Below are positions 30,489 through 40,626 of a stretch of 53,580 nucleotides of DNA, piece by piece. The notes under the pieces are model-generated. The model searched no databases. It worked only from the letters and a program-made list of their open reading frames with translations, and had not been told where the DNA came from. The DNA is from Syntrophaceticus sp. (GTDB taxonomy: Bacteria > Bacillota > DSM-12270 > Thermacetogeniales > Thermacetogeniaceae): the NCBI GenBank assembly GCA_012842275.1, contig DUSK01000099.1, positions 1 to 53,580 of the forward strand, read 5' to 3'. Each line of letters begins with the position of its first letter. The stretch's first letter is position 1. The position numbers and the translations under genes were made by a program.

Positions 30489-31361
30489 ATGATAGCCTTG
30501 TTATTCACCAAATGGCACGGTTTGGGAAATGATTTTATTGTTATGAATATATCTCCTGATTCTCTTCCTGAGGAGAGGAGATCAATTTTTGCCCAGAGGG
30601 TTTGCGACCGAAATAAAGGGATCGGTGGGGATGGCCTGGTTTTTGTATTTCAGGATGACCATGGAGAGTTTAATATGCGTATTTTCAACGCAGATGGCTC
30701 AGAAGCGGAGATGTGTGGAAACGCTATTCGCTGTGTTGCCAAATATCTCTATACCAGAGGATTGGTGAGTGATAGGTCATTTTCTATAAAAACAAAAGCA
30801 GGGGAAAAGATACCAGAGCTTATCCTTGAAAATGGAAAGGTTAAAGCGGTCAGGGTGGATATGGGAGAGCCTATTTTGGAAAGGGATTTAATCCCTGCAG
30901 TTGATTTTGCAGGGTCTAGGGTTATCAATGAAGAAATTGAGATCGACGGCCAGACCCTGAAGATCACTGCTGTTTCCATGGGCAACCCCCACTGTATCTT
31001 GTTTGTTTCAGATGTTGATCAAGCTCCGGTAAGCAGCCTTGGCCCCCGCCTGGAGTCCAGCCATTTCTTCCCGGCGAAAACCAATGTGGAGTTTGTGGAG
31101 GTATTAAATCCGGGGAGTGTGCGCATGCGGGTATGGGAGCGAGGAGTAGGAGAAACTCAAGCTTGTGGAACAGGTGCCTGTGCTGTGGCAGTGGGCGGAT
31201 CTTTGAGCGGTTATCTGGACAGGCATGTGGAGGTGAACCTGCCCGGTGGCATGCTTTTGGTGGAATGGGAAAAGAATAACCACGTCTATATGACTGGACC
31301 AGCTGTAGAGGTTTTTGAAGGGAGATTGACACCCGATTTTTTGGGGAGTATAGATGAATAG
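30489..31361 (+). CDS. dapF: Diaminopimelate epimerase
   Basis: FTKWHGLGNDFIVMN; EMCGNAIRCVAKYLY; ERGVGETQACGTGACAVAVGG. Confidence 0.96.
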   Translation: MIALLFTKWHGLGNDFIVMNISPDSLPEERRSIFAQRVCDRNKGIGGDGLVFVFQDDHGEFNMRIFNADGSEAEMCGNAIRCVAKYLYTRGLVSDRSFSIKTKAGEKIPELILENGKVKAVRVDMGEPILERDLIPAVDFAGSRVINEEIEIDGQTLKITAVSMGNPHCILFVSDVDQAPVSSLGPRLESSHFFPAKTNVEFVEVLNPGSVRMRVWERGVGETQACGTGACAVAVGGSLSGYLDRHVEVNLPGGMLLVEWEKNNHVYMTGPAVEVFEGRLTPDFLGSIDE

Positions 31362-31382
31362 ATTAGAAACAAAGTTAAGGAG

Positions 31383-32567
31383 ATGATGGAGATGAAGATT
31401 GCTGACAGACTGACAACCCTACCACCTTATCTTTTTGCCCGCATTGAGCAGAAGATAGAGGAATTGAAAGCCAAGAAGGTTGATGTTATAAGTTTGGGGA
31501 TCGGAGACCCTGATCTTCCCACACCCCCTCATATTGTACAGAAGTTGATCGAGCAGGCGAACAATCCTGAAAACCATCGCTATCCTACTTCTGCTGGAAT
31601 GATGGCTTTCCGGAGAGCTGTTGCTGATTGGTATCAGCGGCGCTTTCAGGTTGACCTGGACCCGGCATCTGAAGTTGTGACCCTGATCGGTTCCAAAGAG
31701 GGGATTGCTCATATCTCTTTTTGCTACCTGCAGGAGGGTGATCTGGCCCTGATCCCTGACCCGGGATACCCTGTCTACGGCATCGGAGCCTCTTTGGCCG
31801 GAGCTGAAAATTATTTATTACCCCTTAAAAGTGAGAATAATTTCCTCCCTGACCTGGGCAGCATCCCTGCTGAAATAGCGAAAAAGGCTAAGCTGATGTT
31901 TATCAACTATCCCAATAATCCAACTGGAGCCACCTGTACCAAAGAGTTTTATCAAGATGTGGTGGAATTCGCCCGTGAGTATGACCTGATCGTCTGTCAT
32001 GATGCAGCTTATTCAGAAATAACCTTTGATGGGTATGTTGCTCCCAGTTTCTTGGAGGTTCCCGGTGCCAAAGATGTAGGAATTGAATTCCACTCCCTCT
32101 CTAAGACCTATAATATGACCGGATGGCGTATAGGGTGGGCAGCTGGTAATGCAGAAGTTATCCAAACTCTCACCACACTAAAGTCCAACCTTGACTCCGG
32201 TGCTTTTCAGGCAGTGCAGTATGCCGGAATTGCAGCTTTAGAGGGATCCCAGGATTGTGTTGAAAAAATGCGGCAGATATATCAAAAGAGGCGTGATCTG
32301 GCATTAAAGGGTCTTGCAGATTTGGGATGGAAAATCAGCTCTATTCCTAAAGGGACTTTTTATCTGTGGCTGCCTGTGCCAGAAGGTTTCACTTCTGCTG
32401 AATTTGCTGAACTGGTATTGGAAAAAACCGCGGTTGTGATCACACCTGGTACCGGTTATGGCAAATATGGAGAGGGTTATGTCAGGATTTGTTTGACACT
32501 GGAGGAGGAGCGGTTACAGGAGGCCATTGCCAGGATGAAGAAGGCTTTTGGAACATTTAAATTCTGA
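31383..32567 (+). CDS. dapL: LL-diaminopimelate aminotransferase (class I/II aminotransferase)
   Basis: [87 protein letters not shown]. Adjacent to dapF. Confidence 0.88.
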   Translation: MMEMKIADRLTTLPPYLFARIEQKIEELKAKKVDVISLGIGDPDLPTPPHIVQKLIEQANNPENHRYPTSAGMMAFRRAVADWYQRRFQVDLDPASEVVTLIGSKEGIAHISFCYLQEGDLALIPDPGYPVYGIGASLAGAENYLLPLKSENNFLPDLGSIPAEIAKKAKLMFINYPNNPTGATCTKEFYQDVVEFAREYDLIVCHDAAYSEITFDGYVAPSFLEVPGAKDVGIEFHSLSKTYNMTGWRIGWAAGNAEVIQTLTTLKSNLDSGAFQAVQYAGIAALEGSQDCVEKMRQIYQKRRDLALKGLADLGWKISSIPKGTFYLWLPVPEGFTSAEFAELVLEKTAVVITPGTGYGKYGEGYVRICLTLEEERLQEAIARMKKAFGTFKF

Positions 32568-32613
32568 TTTTACACCGGAAGGAAGTTCCGGGATTCTTGT
32601 AGGAGGAAAAAAA

Positions 32614-33492
32614 GTGATCAAAAGTATGACTGGTTTTGGCCGGGGTGAATCTGATTTAAACGGACTGCGTGCTGTAGTAGAGATCCGCAGTGTTAATCAT
32701 CGATTTCGTGAGATAACAGTGAGGATATCCCGTTCCTATTTCCAGTTAGAGGAGAGGATCAAGAGTCTGATAAATGATCATGTGGTCAGGGGTCACCTCG
32801 ATGTTTATGTTAATATTGAGGATCGCCGTGAAAAGAAGCGTAATGTCAAGCTTGACAAGGAATTATTGATTGCCTATGATAAATGTCTAAGAGAAATGGC
32901 TGAAATTCTCAATATTGAGTATGAAATTGAACTGGATGACCTTTCCAGACTTCCAGATGTCCTGCTTGTGGAAGAAAAGGAAGAGGATATTGAGGAGGTC
33001 TGGACAGCAGTGCAACAAAGCCTCCAGAACGCAATAAATGAGATCCTAGAGATGCGTGAGCGGGAAGGGGCAAGGTTATACGAGGATTTTATCCATCGTA
33101 AAACATACATCTCCGAACTGTTGGATAAGATCAAGGAGCGTGGACCTCAATTAAATGAGGAATTAAGAGCACGCCTGAAAAGTAAACTTCACCAGATATT
33201 GGATGACCATGAGATCGATGAGTCAAGATTGGCTACAGAAGTGGTGCTGTTTGCTGAAAGAAGCAGTATCACTGAAGAGCTTGTGCGCCTGAACAGTCAT
33301 CTGCAATTACTGCAGGAAACCCTGCAGTCAGGTGAACCAGTGGGGAGAAAAATTGAGTTTATATTGCAGGAGATGAATAGAGAGATCAATACAATAGGCT
33401 CAAAAGCAGCAGATCTGGTTATATCCCCTTTAGTTGTGGAGATTAAAAGTCAAATTGAAAAAATGAGGGAACAAGCACAAAATATTGAATGA
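32614..33492 (+). CDS. yicC: YicC/YloC family endoribonuclease
   Basis: [62 protein letters not shown] start at 32614 after AGGAGGAAAA. Confidence 0.94.
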   Translation: MIKSMTGFGRGESDLNGLRAVVEIRSVNHRFREITVRISRSYFQLEERIKSLINDHVVRGHLDVYVNIEDRREKKRNVKLDKELLIAYDKCLREMAEILNIEYEIELDDLSRLPDVLLVEEKEEDIEEVWTAVQQSLQNAINEILEMREREGARLYEDFIHRKTYISELLDKIKERGPQLNEELRARLKSKLHQILDDHEIDESRLATEVVLFAERSSITEELVRLNSHLQLLQETLQSGEPVGRKIEFILQEMNREINTIGSKAADLVISPLVVEIKSQIEKMREQAQNIE

Positions 33493-33511
33493 TTTCAAGG
33501 GGAGGTTTCAC

Positions 33512-33784
33512 ATGGAAATTAAACTTGTGAATATCGGTTTTGGGAATGTTGTATCCGCTAACCGGATTATAGCTATTGTGAGCCCTGAATCAGCCCCCAT
33601 CAAGCGTATTGTTCAGGAAGCAAGGGAGAGGGGCATGCTGATCGATGCCACTTATGGAAGAAGAACCAGGGCGGTGATCATTGCGGACAGTGATCATGTG
33701 ATCCTTTCTGCAGTGCAACCGGAAACAGTGGCCAATCGTCTGGCTGCAAAAGAAACAGTTGCAACTGTGGAAGAAAAGGAGTAA
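33512..33784 (+). CDS. remA: RemA-like regulator (DUF370)
   Basis: [69 protein letters not shown] 33512 after GGGGAGGT. Confidence 0.94.
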   Translation: MEIKLVNIGFGNVVSANRIIAIVSPESAPIKRIVQEARERGMLIDATYGRRTRAVIIADSDHVILSAVQPETVANRLAAKETVATVEEKE

Positions 33785-33818
33785 TTTCCACTGTTTATTA
33801 AGTGTAGGGGGATTTTTG

Positions 33819-34406
33819 TTGTCTGCGCAACCAATACTAATTGTAATATCGGGCCCCTCAGGTTCCGGTAAAGGCACACTCTGCCAAATGCTGAGAAAGG
33901 AACTGCCTGATCTGGTTTATTCTGTTTCTCTTACTACAAGGCATCCTCGATCTAATGAAAAAAACGGAGTGGATTATATTTTTGTTTCCCGTGAAGAGTT
34001 CCAAAAGCATATAGAGGCCGGTGATTTTCTAGAGTGGGCGGAGGTGTATGGGAACTATTATGGTACTCTGCGCTCAACTGTAGAAGAAAATTTGCAGGCA
34101 GGAAAGGATGTATTACTGGAACTGGATATTCAGGGCGGCCAACAGGTAAAGAGAGTTTTTCCTGATGCAGTGCTGATCTTTATTATGCCGCCATCCCTAG
34201 ATGAACTCAGCAAACGGATAATCGGTAGAGGAACTGATGATGCAAAGACAATTAATATGCGTTTAAGCTGTGCACCGGATGAATTACTGGCAGCCAAAAA
34301 ATACGATTATGTAGTTAATAATGATGTAGTAGAGAGGGCTGTTCAGGAACTGCTTACTATAATTAAGCGGGAAAAAAGTATCCGGGAGCAGAAGAAGGGG
34401 GTATAA
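33819..34406 (+). CDS. gmk: Guanylate kinase
   Basis: ILIVISGPSGSGKGTLCQML; SVSLTTRHPRSNEKNGVDYIFVSREEF; LEWAEVYGNYYGTLR. TTG start at 33819 or 33816. Confidence 0.95.
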   Translation: MSAQPILIVISGPSGSGKGTLCQMLRKELPDLVYSVSLTTRHPRSNEKNGVDYIFVSREEFQKHIEAGDFLEWAEVYGNYYGTLRSTVEENLQAGKDVLLELDIQGGQQVKRVFPDAVLIFIMPPSLDELSKRIIGRGTDDAKTINMRLSCAPDELLAAKKYDYVVNNDVVERAVQELLTIIKREKSIREQKKGV

Positions 34407-34408
34407 AC

Positions 34409-34621
34409 TTGAGAGAGCCCAGTTTTGACCATTTATTAAAGAAGGTAGAAAGCAAATATGAGCTGGTGGTTGCAGCAGCTAAGAGGGCGCGTCATCTGAC
34501 AGAATCCTGTACTGTTGGGGATAATCTCTATTCACAAAAACCGGTGACAGTTGCCCTGGCAGAAATCGCCGAGGGCAAACTGATTATTGAACGCCCACAA
34601 CAACTGAGTAAGATAAAATGA
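34409..34621 (+). CDS. rpoZ: DNA-directed RNA polymerase omega subunit
   Basis: FDHLLKKVESKYELVVAAAKRARHL...KPVTVALAEIAEGKL. Located between gmk and coaBC; TTG start. Confidence 0.93.
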   Translation: MREPSFDHLLKKVESKYELVVAAAKRARHLTESCTVGDNLYSQKPVTVALAEIAEGKLIIERPQQLSKIK

Positions 34622-35820
34622 AGAATATAGTTTTGGGTGTTACAGGAAGTATTGCTGCTTATAAAGCTGCTGATATTGCCAGCCGGTTAGTAAAAAAAGG
34701 TTTTGACGTTCATGTGGTGATGACACCAGCTGCTGCAGAGTTTATTACACCTTTGACTTTGCAAACTATATCAGGAAATCCGGTACATCTGGAGATGTTC
34801 CGCACAGCGGAGAAGTGGGAAGTGGAGCATATCAGCCTTGCCCAGAGAGCAGACCTGATTTTGGTAGCCCCGGCATCGGCTGATATAATCGGTATGGTCG
34901 CCGCTGGGCTTGCCGGTAATCTGCTCACAACAACTATCATGGCTAGCAGGGCACCGGTGGTTTTTGCTCCAGCTATGAATACCGGGATGTATGAAAACCG
35001 GGTATTTCAGCACTGGATGAGTTTTCTCAAAAGTATGGGTTACCTTTTTATCGAACCGGAAGAGGGGCATTTAGCCTGTGGTACAAGTGGTAAAGGAAGA
35101 TTGCCTGAACCTGAAAAGATCGTTGCATTTGTTGAGCAGATTCTCTCCGGTGAACAGGATTTGAAGGATAGGAAGGTACTGGTTACAGCAGGCCCCACCC
35201 GTGAGCACATAGATCCTGTAAGGTTTATCACCAATCACAGCTCGGGAAAAATGGGCTTTGCCCTGGCTAACAGGGCAAAGAACCGGGGTGCTGATGTGAC
35301 ACTAGTCAGCGGTCCAACCGCTATCAAACCACCGGATGGTGTACGGGTTATTGCAGTAGAGACCGCACAGGAAATGTTTGAAATCGTGAAAGAGCTTTTC
35401 ACAGATATGGATATTGTTATTAAAGCAGCTGCAGTGGCGGACTATCGGCCGAAGGTCAAAGAATCCCAAAAGATAAAGAAGAGTTGCTCAGATCTGGTCC
35501 TAGAACTGGAAAGAACCCCGGATATTCTTGGGTACCTGGGTGAGCATAAGGAAAAACAGATATTGGTCGGTTTTGCTGCAGAAACCGAGAAAGTTCTGGA
35601 TCATGCTCGAGAGAAACTGCTGCGCAAGAATCTCGACCTGATCGTGGCCAATGACCTCACTATGGAGGGAGCAGGTTTTGCAGGAGAAACCAATATAGCG
35701 GTGATGATCAATAAAAACGGATCTGTTAAAGAACTGCCTCTGATGACCAAGGAGAAGCTGGCAGATATGATCTTAGATGAGCTTGTTCAAATATTAAAGG
35801 AGCGACAGGAGGCTAAGTAA
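34618..35820 (+). CDS. coaBC: Bifunctional phosphopantothenoylcysteine decarboxylase / phosphopantothenate-cysteine ligase
   Basis: [69 protein letters not shown]. Confidence 0.96.
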   Translation: MKNIVLGVTGSIAAYKAADIASRLVKKGFDVHVVMTPAAAEFITPLTLQTISGNPVHLEMFRTAEKWEVEHISLAQRADLILVAPASADIIGMVAAGLAGNLLTTTIMASRAPVVFAPAMNTGMYENRVFQHWMSFLKSMGYLFIEPEEGHLACGTSGKGRLPEPEKIVAFVEQILSGEQDLKDRKVLVTAGPTREHIDPVRFITNHSSGKMGFALANRAKNRGADVTLVSGPTAIKPPDGVRVIAVETAQEMFEIVKELFTDMDIVIKAAAVADYRPKVKESQKIKKSCSDLVLELERTPDILGYLGEHKEKQILVGFAAETEKVLDHAREKLLRKNLDLIVANDLTMEGAGFAGETNIAVMINKNGSVKELPLMTKEKLADMILDELVQILKERQEAK

Positions 35821-35822
35821 CT

Positions 35823-37025
35823 GTGTCAAGATATTTGTTTACTTCTGAGTCTGTTACAGAGGGCCATCCGGATAAGGTAGCAGATCAGATATCTGATGCC
35901 ATATTGGATGCTATCCTTGAAAAGGATAAAATGGCGCGTGTGGCCTGTGAAACTCTGGTGACAACCGGTTTGGTGATGGTCGCCGGTGAGATTACTACAG
36001 AATGTTATGTGGATATCCCCTACATTGTCCGTTCCACATTAAAGGATATCGGCTATACCAGGGCTAAATATGGTTTTGACAGCGCAACCTGTGCTGTATT
36101 GACCTCTATTGAGGAGCAGTCTCCCGATATTGCACTTGGCGTAGATCGGGCTCTGGAGGTCAAAACCGGAGAAATCACAGGCAGTTGTGAATTAGGTGCA
36201 GGGGACCAGGGGATGATGTTCGGTTATGCTACAGATGAAACACCTGAGCTGATGCCCCTTCCTATAGAGCTGGCCCATAAACTGGCGCGCCGTTTATCTG
36301 AAGTAAGGAAGAAGAAGATTCTTCCCTACCTGCGGCCTGATGGTAAAAGCCAGGTGACTGTGGAATATGATGGTGACCGGCCGGTTCGGGTGGATGCTGT
36401 GGTTATTTCAGCCCAACACCGTCCAGACATCAGCCTTCAACAGATCAGGGAAGATATTATTGAAAACGTGATCAAGAGCACTGTACCGGCTGAGTATATC
36501 GATGACAAGACAAGGTTTTTTGTGAACCCCACCGGGAGATTTGTGATCGGAGGCCCTCAGGGTGATACCGGGCTAACCGGAAGGAAGATAATTGTTGATA
36601 CTTACGGAGGGGCAGCCAGGCACGGAGGTGGGGCCTTTTCAGGAAAGGATCCCACTAAGGTAGACCGCTCTGCTTCTTATTTTGCCCGGTATGTAGCCAA
36701 GAATATAGTAGCTGCTCAACTTGCCCGCAGGTGTGAACTTCAAGTGGCCTATGCCATCGGGGTGGCTAACCCGGTATCTATTCAAGTGAACACTTTTGGT
36801 ACAGGTGTGATCCCTGATCAGGAGATCTGTAAACTGGTCAAAGAGCATTTTGATTTCAAACCAGCAGCGATCATTGAAAAATTGGATTTGAGAAGGCCCA
36901 TCTACAAGCAGACAGCTGCCTATGGTCATTTCGGACGCCAGGATCTTGATTTGTCCTGGGAAAAAACCGATGCTGCAGAACTTTTAAAAAAGGCAGCGGA
37001 AAAGGTGACTGCAGCAGGTGTCTGA
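35823..37025 (+). CDS. metK: S-adenosylmethionine synthase
   Basis: [69 protein letters not shown] start. Confidence 0.97.
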   Translation: MSRYLFTSESVTEGHPDKVADQISDAILDAILEKDKMARVACETLVTTGLVMVAGEITTECYVDIPYIVRSTLKDIGYTRAKYGFDSATCAVLTSIEEQSPDIALGVDRALEVKTGEITGSCELGAGDQGMMFGYATDETPELMPLPIELAHKLARRLSEVRKKKILPYLRPDGKSQVTVEYDGDRPVRVDAVVISAQHRPDISLQQIREDIIENVIKSTVPAEYIDDKTRFFVNPTGRFVIGGPQGDTGLTGRKIIVDTYGGAARHGGGAFSGKDPTKVDRSASYFARYVAKNIVAAQLARRCELQVAYAIGVANPVSIQVNTFGTGVIPDQEICKLVKEHFDFKPAAIIEKLDLRRPIYKQTAAYGHFGRQDLDLSWEKTDAAELLKKAAEKVTAAGV

Positions 37026-37062
37026 TCTCCTTTTATTCAAACAATAAATAAACAGAAAAGAG

Positions 37063-37104
37063 AACACCGTTCAGTTATAGCTTATAATTGGCGGTGTTTT
37101 TTGG
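37063..37104 (+). terminator. Rho-independent terminator downstream of metK
   Basis: AACACCG (37063-37069) pairs with CGGTGTT (37092-37098), followed by TTTT. Confidence 0.7.
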
Positions 37105-37141
37105 TGTTTTTTTCTGTAGTTTAATCCAAAATCAATTGTTC

Positions 37142-37150
37142 TGTTATAAT
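37142..37150 (+). promoter_or_regulatory. Extended -10 promoter upstream of priA
   Basis: TGTTATAAT = TG-n-TATAAT; no strong -35. Confidence 0.5.
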
Positions 37151-37180
37151 GTAGGAAGAATTATACTGGAGAGTTGAGCA

Positions 37181-39175
37181 ATGGGAGAAGAAGCTGCTGA
37201 GGTTGTTGTGAGAATAAACCATCCCCGGTTGGACAATTTTTTTCATTACCGAATCCCTCATAAAATGGATAAGCCCAAATTGGGAACGAGGGTTAGGGTT
37301 CCTTTTGGCCATCGTATAGTGGAGGGGTGGGTGGTAGGTTACAGTGAAGCAGAAGAGGGGATACTTTTACGTGAAATTGCAGAGATTACCGGCACAGAAC
37401 CGGATTTTACAGAGGAGATGCTTCAGTTGGCACACTGGATGGCCGGTTATTATATGCATCCTCTGAGTGAGATTCTTGAACTGATGTCTCCCCCAAAGAA
37501 ACCGAAGCGTCCCCTTGAATTGACCATAACAGAGAGCCCTCCACGGCATTCAGCTGAAGGAATTGTGCTGACTGATGAGCAGCAGGCGGCCTTAACAAAA
37601 ATAATGGATGCATTAAACAGGCAAGAGGGCAGCAGTTTTTTGTTATATGGAGTGACCGGGTGTGGCAAGACAGAGGTTTATTTGCGCGCTGCCCAGGCAG
37701 CTCTGGAGCGGGGATGTCAGGTGCTCTATCTAGTACCAGAGATCGCTCTTACACCACAAATGGATGCCATTTTCCAGAGATGGTTCGGGGAAGAGGTGGC
37801 TGTTTGGCACCACAGACTGACCGGGAGGGAGAAATACAGAACCTGGGAGGGTATCAAAAGAGGTCTATATAAGGTATTGATCGGCCCCCGCTCTGCTGTT
37901 TTTGCTCCTTTTAAAAGCCTCGGTCTTATTATCATTGATGAAGAACATGATCCAGCCTATAAGCAGCAGGAAAAACCCTATTACCATGCACGCCAGCTTG
38001 CATTGTGGCGTGCCCGCTATAATAAGGCTGTGATTGTGCTAGGGAGCGCAACCCCGTCTCTGGAGAGCTATACCGCAGCAGCTGCAGGAAAAACGCAGGT
38101 GCTGGCTATTAAAAACAGGCCACCTGGGCGTTATTTGCCTAAGGTCAGTATTGTTGATATGAAAAAGGAGGTTGCAGAGGGGAACCTTTCCTCACTGAGC
38201 AGGTACCTGCTGGAACAGATCAGGCTGCGTTTGGCCAAAGAGGAGCAGGTTATTTTGTTTTTAAACAGGAGGGGATATGCTCCATTAGTTTTCTGCCCCT
38301 CCTGTGGTGAGGTTCTCAAATGCAGGAATTGTTCAATATCTCTGATTTACCACAGGCAAACAAGGGATTTGCGCTGCCATTACTGTAACATCAGAAGAGC
38401 GGTCCCTGAGGTCTGTCCTTCCTGCGGCAGTGGGCAGGGGATGCGTTTTTTGGGAACAGGAATACAGAAGGTGGAAAAAGAACTAAATGTAATCCTGCCT
38501 GACAGCAGAGTGATCCGTTTAGATTATGATACCACCCGCAAAAAAGGGGCCTTCCAACAGATATTGGGAAGCTTTTACCGGAGGGAAGCGGATATTCTGC
38601 TGGGGACTCAGATGGTGGCTAAAGGGCATGATTTTCCCGGTGTAACTCTGGTGGGTGTCCTCAACGCAGATCTTTCTTTGAATTTGCCCGATTATCGGTC
38701 TGCTGAGCACACCTTTCAATTATTGACCCAGGTAGCAGGTCGCGCAGGCCGCGGCTCTCAACCCGGTGAGGTGGTAGTACAGACCCTCTACCCAGATCAC
38801 TACAGTATCACCGCTGCCTGTGAAGGGGATCGCCATTATTTTTACAGGGAAGAGATGCGGAGGAGGCGTTATTTGGAATACCCGCCTTTTAGTGAATTGA
38901 TCAGAGTGCGGCTGACCGGGGAGGATGAGGAAAAAGTTATAAACCTCTCTGCTCAGATAGCAGAAGAGCTCAGGTGTTTGTTAAAACCAGACCAGATCGC
39001 TGTGCTGGGCCCTGCTCCCGCATCTGTTGTACGGGTAAAGGGGTATTATAGATATCAGGTGATGCTGAAGGGAAAGTGCAGGCAGGCGCGAAAAAAGATC
39101 AAGGAATGTCTAGGAGTTTATCAAAAAAATAATAGTGTTATAATTAGTATTGAAGTCGATCCTTTTGGTTTTTAA
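37181..39175 (+). CDS. priA: Primosomal protein N' (PriA helicase), short form
   Basis: N-terminal 3'BD (VVVRINHPRLDNFFHYRIP...GTRVRVPFGHRIVEGWVVGY); LLYGVTGCGKTEVYL; IIIDEEHDPAYKQQEKPYYHARQLA; zinc-binding FCPSCGEVLKCRNCSISL...CHYCNIRRAVPEVCPSCGS. Confidence 0.96.
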   Translation: MGEEAAEVVVRINHPRLDNFFHYRIPHKMDKPKLGTRVRVPFGHRIVEGWVVGYSEAEEGILLREIAEITGTEPDFTEEMLQLAHWMAGYYMHPLSEILELMSPPKKPKRPLELTITESPPRHSAEGIVLTDEQQAALTKIMDALNRQEGSSFLLYGVTGCGKTEVYLRAAQAALERGCQVLYLVPEIALTPQMDAIFQRWFGEEVAVWHHRLTGREKYRTWEGIKRGLYKVLIGPRSAVFAPFKSLGLIIIDEEHDPAYKQQEKPYYHARQLALWRARYNKAVIVLGSATPSLESYTAAAAGKTQVLAIKNRPPGRYLPKVSIVDMKKEVAEGNLSSLSRYLLEQIRLRLAKEEQVILFLNRRGYAPLVFCPSCGEVLKCRNCSISLIYHRQTRDLRCHYCNIRRAVPEVCPSCGSGQGMRFLGTGIQKVEKELNVILPDSRVIRLDYDTTRKKGAFQQILGSFYRREADILLGTQMVAKGHDFPGVTLVGVLNADLSLNLPDYRSAEHTFQLLTQVAGRAGRGSQPGEVVVQTLYPDHYSITAACEGDRHYFYREEMRRRRYLEYPPFSELIRVRLTGEDEEKVINLSAQIAEELRCLLKPDQIAVLGPAPASVVRVKGYYRYQVMLKGKCRQARKKIKECLGVYQKNNSVIISIEVDPFGF

Positions 39176-39193
39176 TAGTAAAGGAGGCAGTTT

Positions 39194-39652
39194 TTGATGT
39201 CATCCCGCAAAATTGTGGAAGTCGGGGATCCCGTTCTGCGGCAGCAAGCTCGACCAGTTACTGTAATCAATAAGAAGATAAAAAAACTTTTAGATGATAT
39301 GGCTGAAACCATGTATCAAGCCAGAGGTGTAGGGCTGGCAGCCCCACAGGTAGGCGTTTCTAAGAGAATAATTGTAGTGGATGTGGGAGAAGGGCTCTGG
39401 GAGTTGATCAACCCGGAAATTATATTTAGGGAGGGTGAAGAAATAGACCTAGAGGGCTGTTTGAGCATCCCCGGTGTGACCGGAGAAGTTATGAGGGCTT
39501 CCCGGGTGCGGGTGAGAGGATTAGACCGGACTGGACAGCAGCAGGTTATCACCGCAGAAGGGTTTGCAGCCAGGGCACTACAGCATGAAATCGATCACCT
39601 GGATGGTATTCTATTTATCGATAAAGCACTGAGGATCATCAAACAGGCTTAA
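39194..39652 (+). CDS. def: Peptide deformylase
   Basis: [41 protein letters not shown]. Confidence 0.96.
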   Translation: MMSSRKIVEVGDPVLRQQARPVTVINKKIKKLLDDMAETMYQARGVGLAAPQVGVSKRIIVVDVGEGLWELINPEIIFREGEEIDLEGCLSIPGVTGEVMRASRVRVRGLDRTGQQQVITAEGFAARALQHEIDHLDGILFIDKALRIIKQA

Positions 39653-39666
39653 AGGGGGAACAGGAT

Positions 39667-40599
39667 TTGAAAATTCTTTTTTGTGGTACAGCTCATTTTG
39701 CACTGCCTGCTTTAAAACAGATAGTTGAGAAATGGGAAGTGCTGGGGATCATCACTCAACCTGATCGCCCCCGTGGCCGGGGCAGGAAAATTGCTGCACC
39801 ACCGGTGAAGGAGTTTGCTTTGGCTAGATCTGTTCCTGTGTATCAACCGAAAACTCCCGGGGAACTGATCCAGATTATTGAGCAAGAGAACCTCAAAGCT
39901 GATCTGATAGTAGTGGTGGCTTACGGCTTATTTCTTCCTGCCCGGGTTTTAGCTATGCCCCCATTAGGGTGCATCAATTTGCATCCATCACTCCTTCCTG
40001 CTTACCGTGGAGCTGCCCCCATTCAGAGGGCGATCATGAATGGGGATAAAATAACCGGTGTGACTACTATGTATTTGTCCCAGGAGATGGATGCTGGTGA
40101 TATTATTTATCAGGAGAAAACGGAAATACCAAGGGATTTCACTGCAGGTGAGCTGGCTGAAGTGCTGGCAGAGCAGGGCGCTCAGCTGCTGGTAAAAACC
40201 ATCACCGATCTGGAGCAGGGAAAAGCGCCGCGACAGGCGCAGGACCCAAAGCAGGTCAGCTATGCACCACCGCTGAGCAAAGAAGATGAGAGGATCCACT
40301 GGAACCGGGATGCAGAAGGTATTTATAACCAGATCAGGGGTATGAACCCACAACCTGGAGCGTATACTGAGTTCAAGGGCAGGATTTTGAAGGTATGGAG
40401 GTCTCAGGTGGTTGACGAAGAAAAAACAGGGTTTATGCCTGGTGAGGTTGTTGAAACCGATACCAAGAGGGGTTTTGTAGTACAAACTGGAAGTGGTCAG
40501 CTTCTGTTAACAGAGGTTCAGCCTGCTGGGCGACCCCGGATGAGCGCTGCTGAATTCCTGCGTGGATACAGGATCACAACAGGGTCTCAGCTGGGATGA
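39667..40599 (+). CDS. fmt: Methionyl-tRNA formyltransferase
   Basis: ITQPDRPRGRGRKIAAPPVKEFAL; INLHPSLLPAYRGAAPIQRAIMNGDKITGVTTMYL. TTG start. Confidence 0.96.
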   Translation: MKILFCGTAHFALPALKQIVEKWEVLGIITQPDRPRGRGRKIAAPPVKEFALARSVPVYQPKTPGELIQIIEQENLKADLIVVVAYGLFLPARVLAMPPLGCINLHPSLLPAYRGAAPIQRAIMNGDKITGVTTMYLSQEMDAGDIIYQEKTEIPRDFTAGELAEVLAEQGAQLLVKTITDLEQGKAPRQAQDPKQVSYAPPLSKEDERIHWNRDAEGIYNQIRGMNPQPGAYTEFKGRILKVWRSQVVDEEKTGFMPGEVVETDTKRGFVVQTGSGQLLLTEVQPAGRPRMSAAEFLRGYRITTGSQLG

Positions 40600-40626
40600 T
40601 TATTATTTCAAAGGCAGGTAAGAGGA

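Noticed and set aside
35823-37025. Possible SAM riboswitch for metK
   Set aside because: metK starts 2 nt after coaBC with no leader; no SAM riboswitch motif seen.
39988-40485. 165-aa minus-strand ORF
   Set aside because: Antisense to the conserved fmt gene, no family signal.
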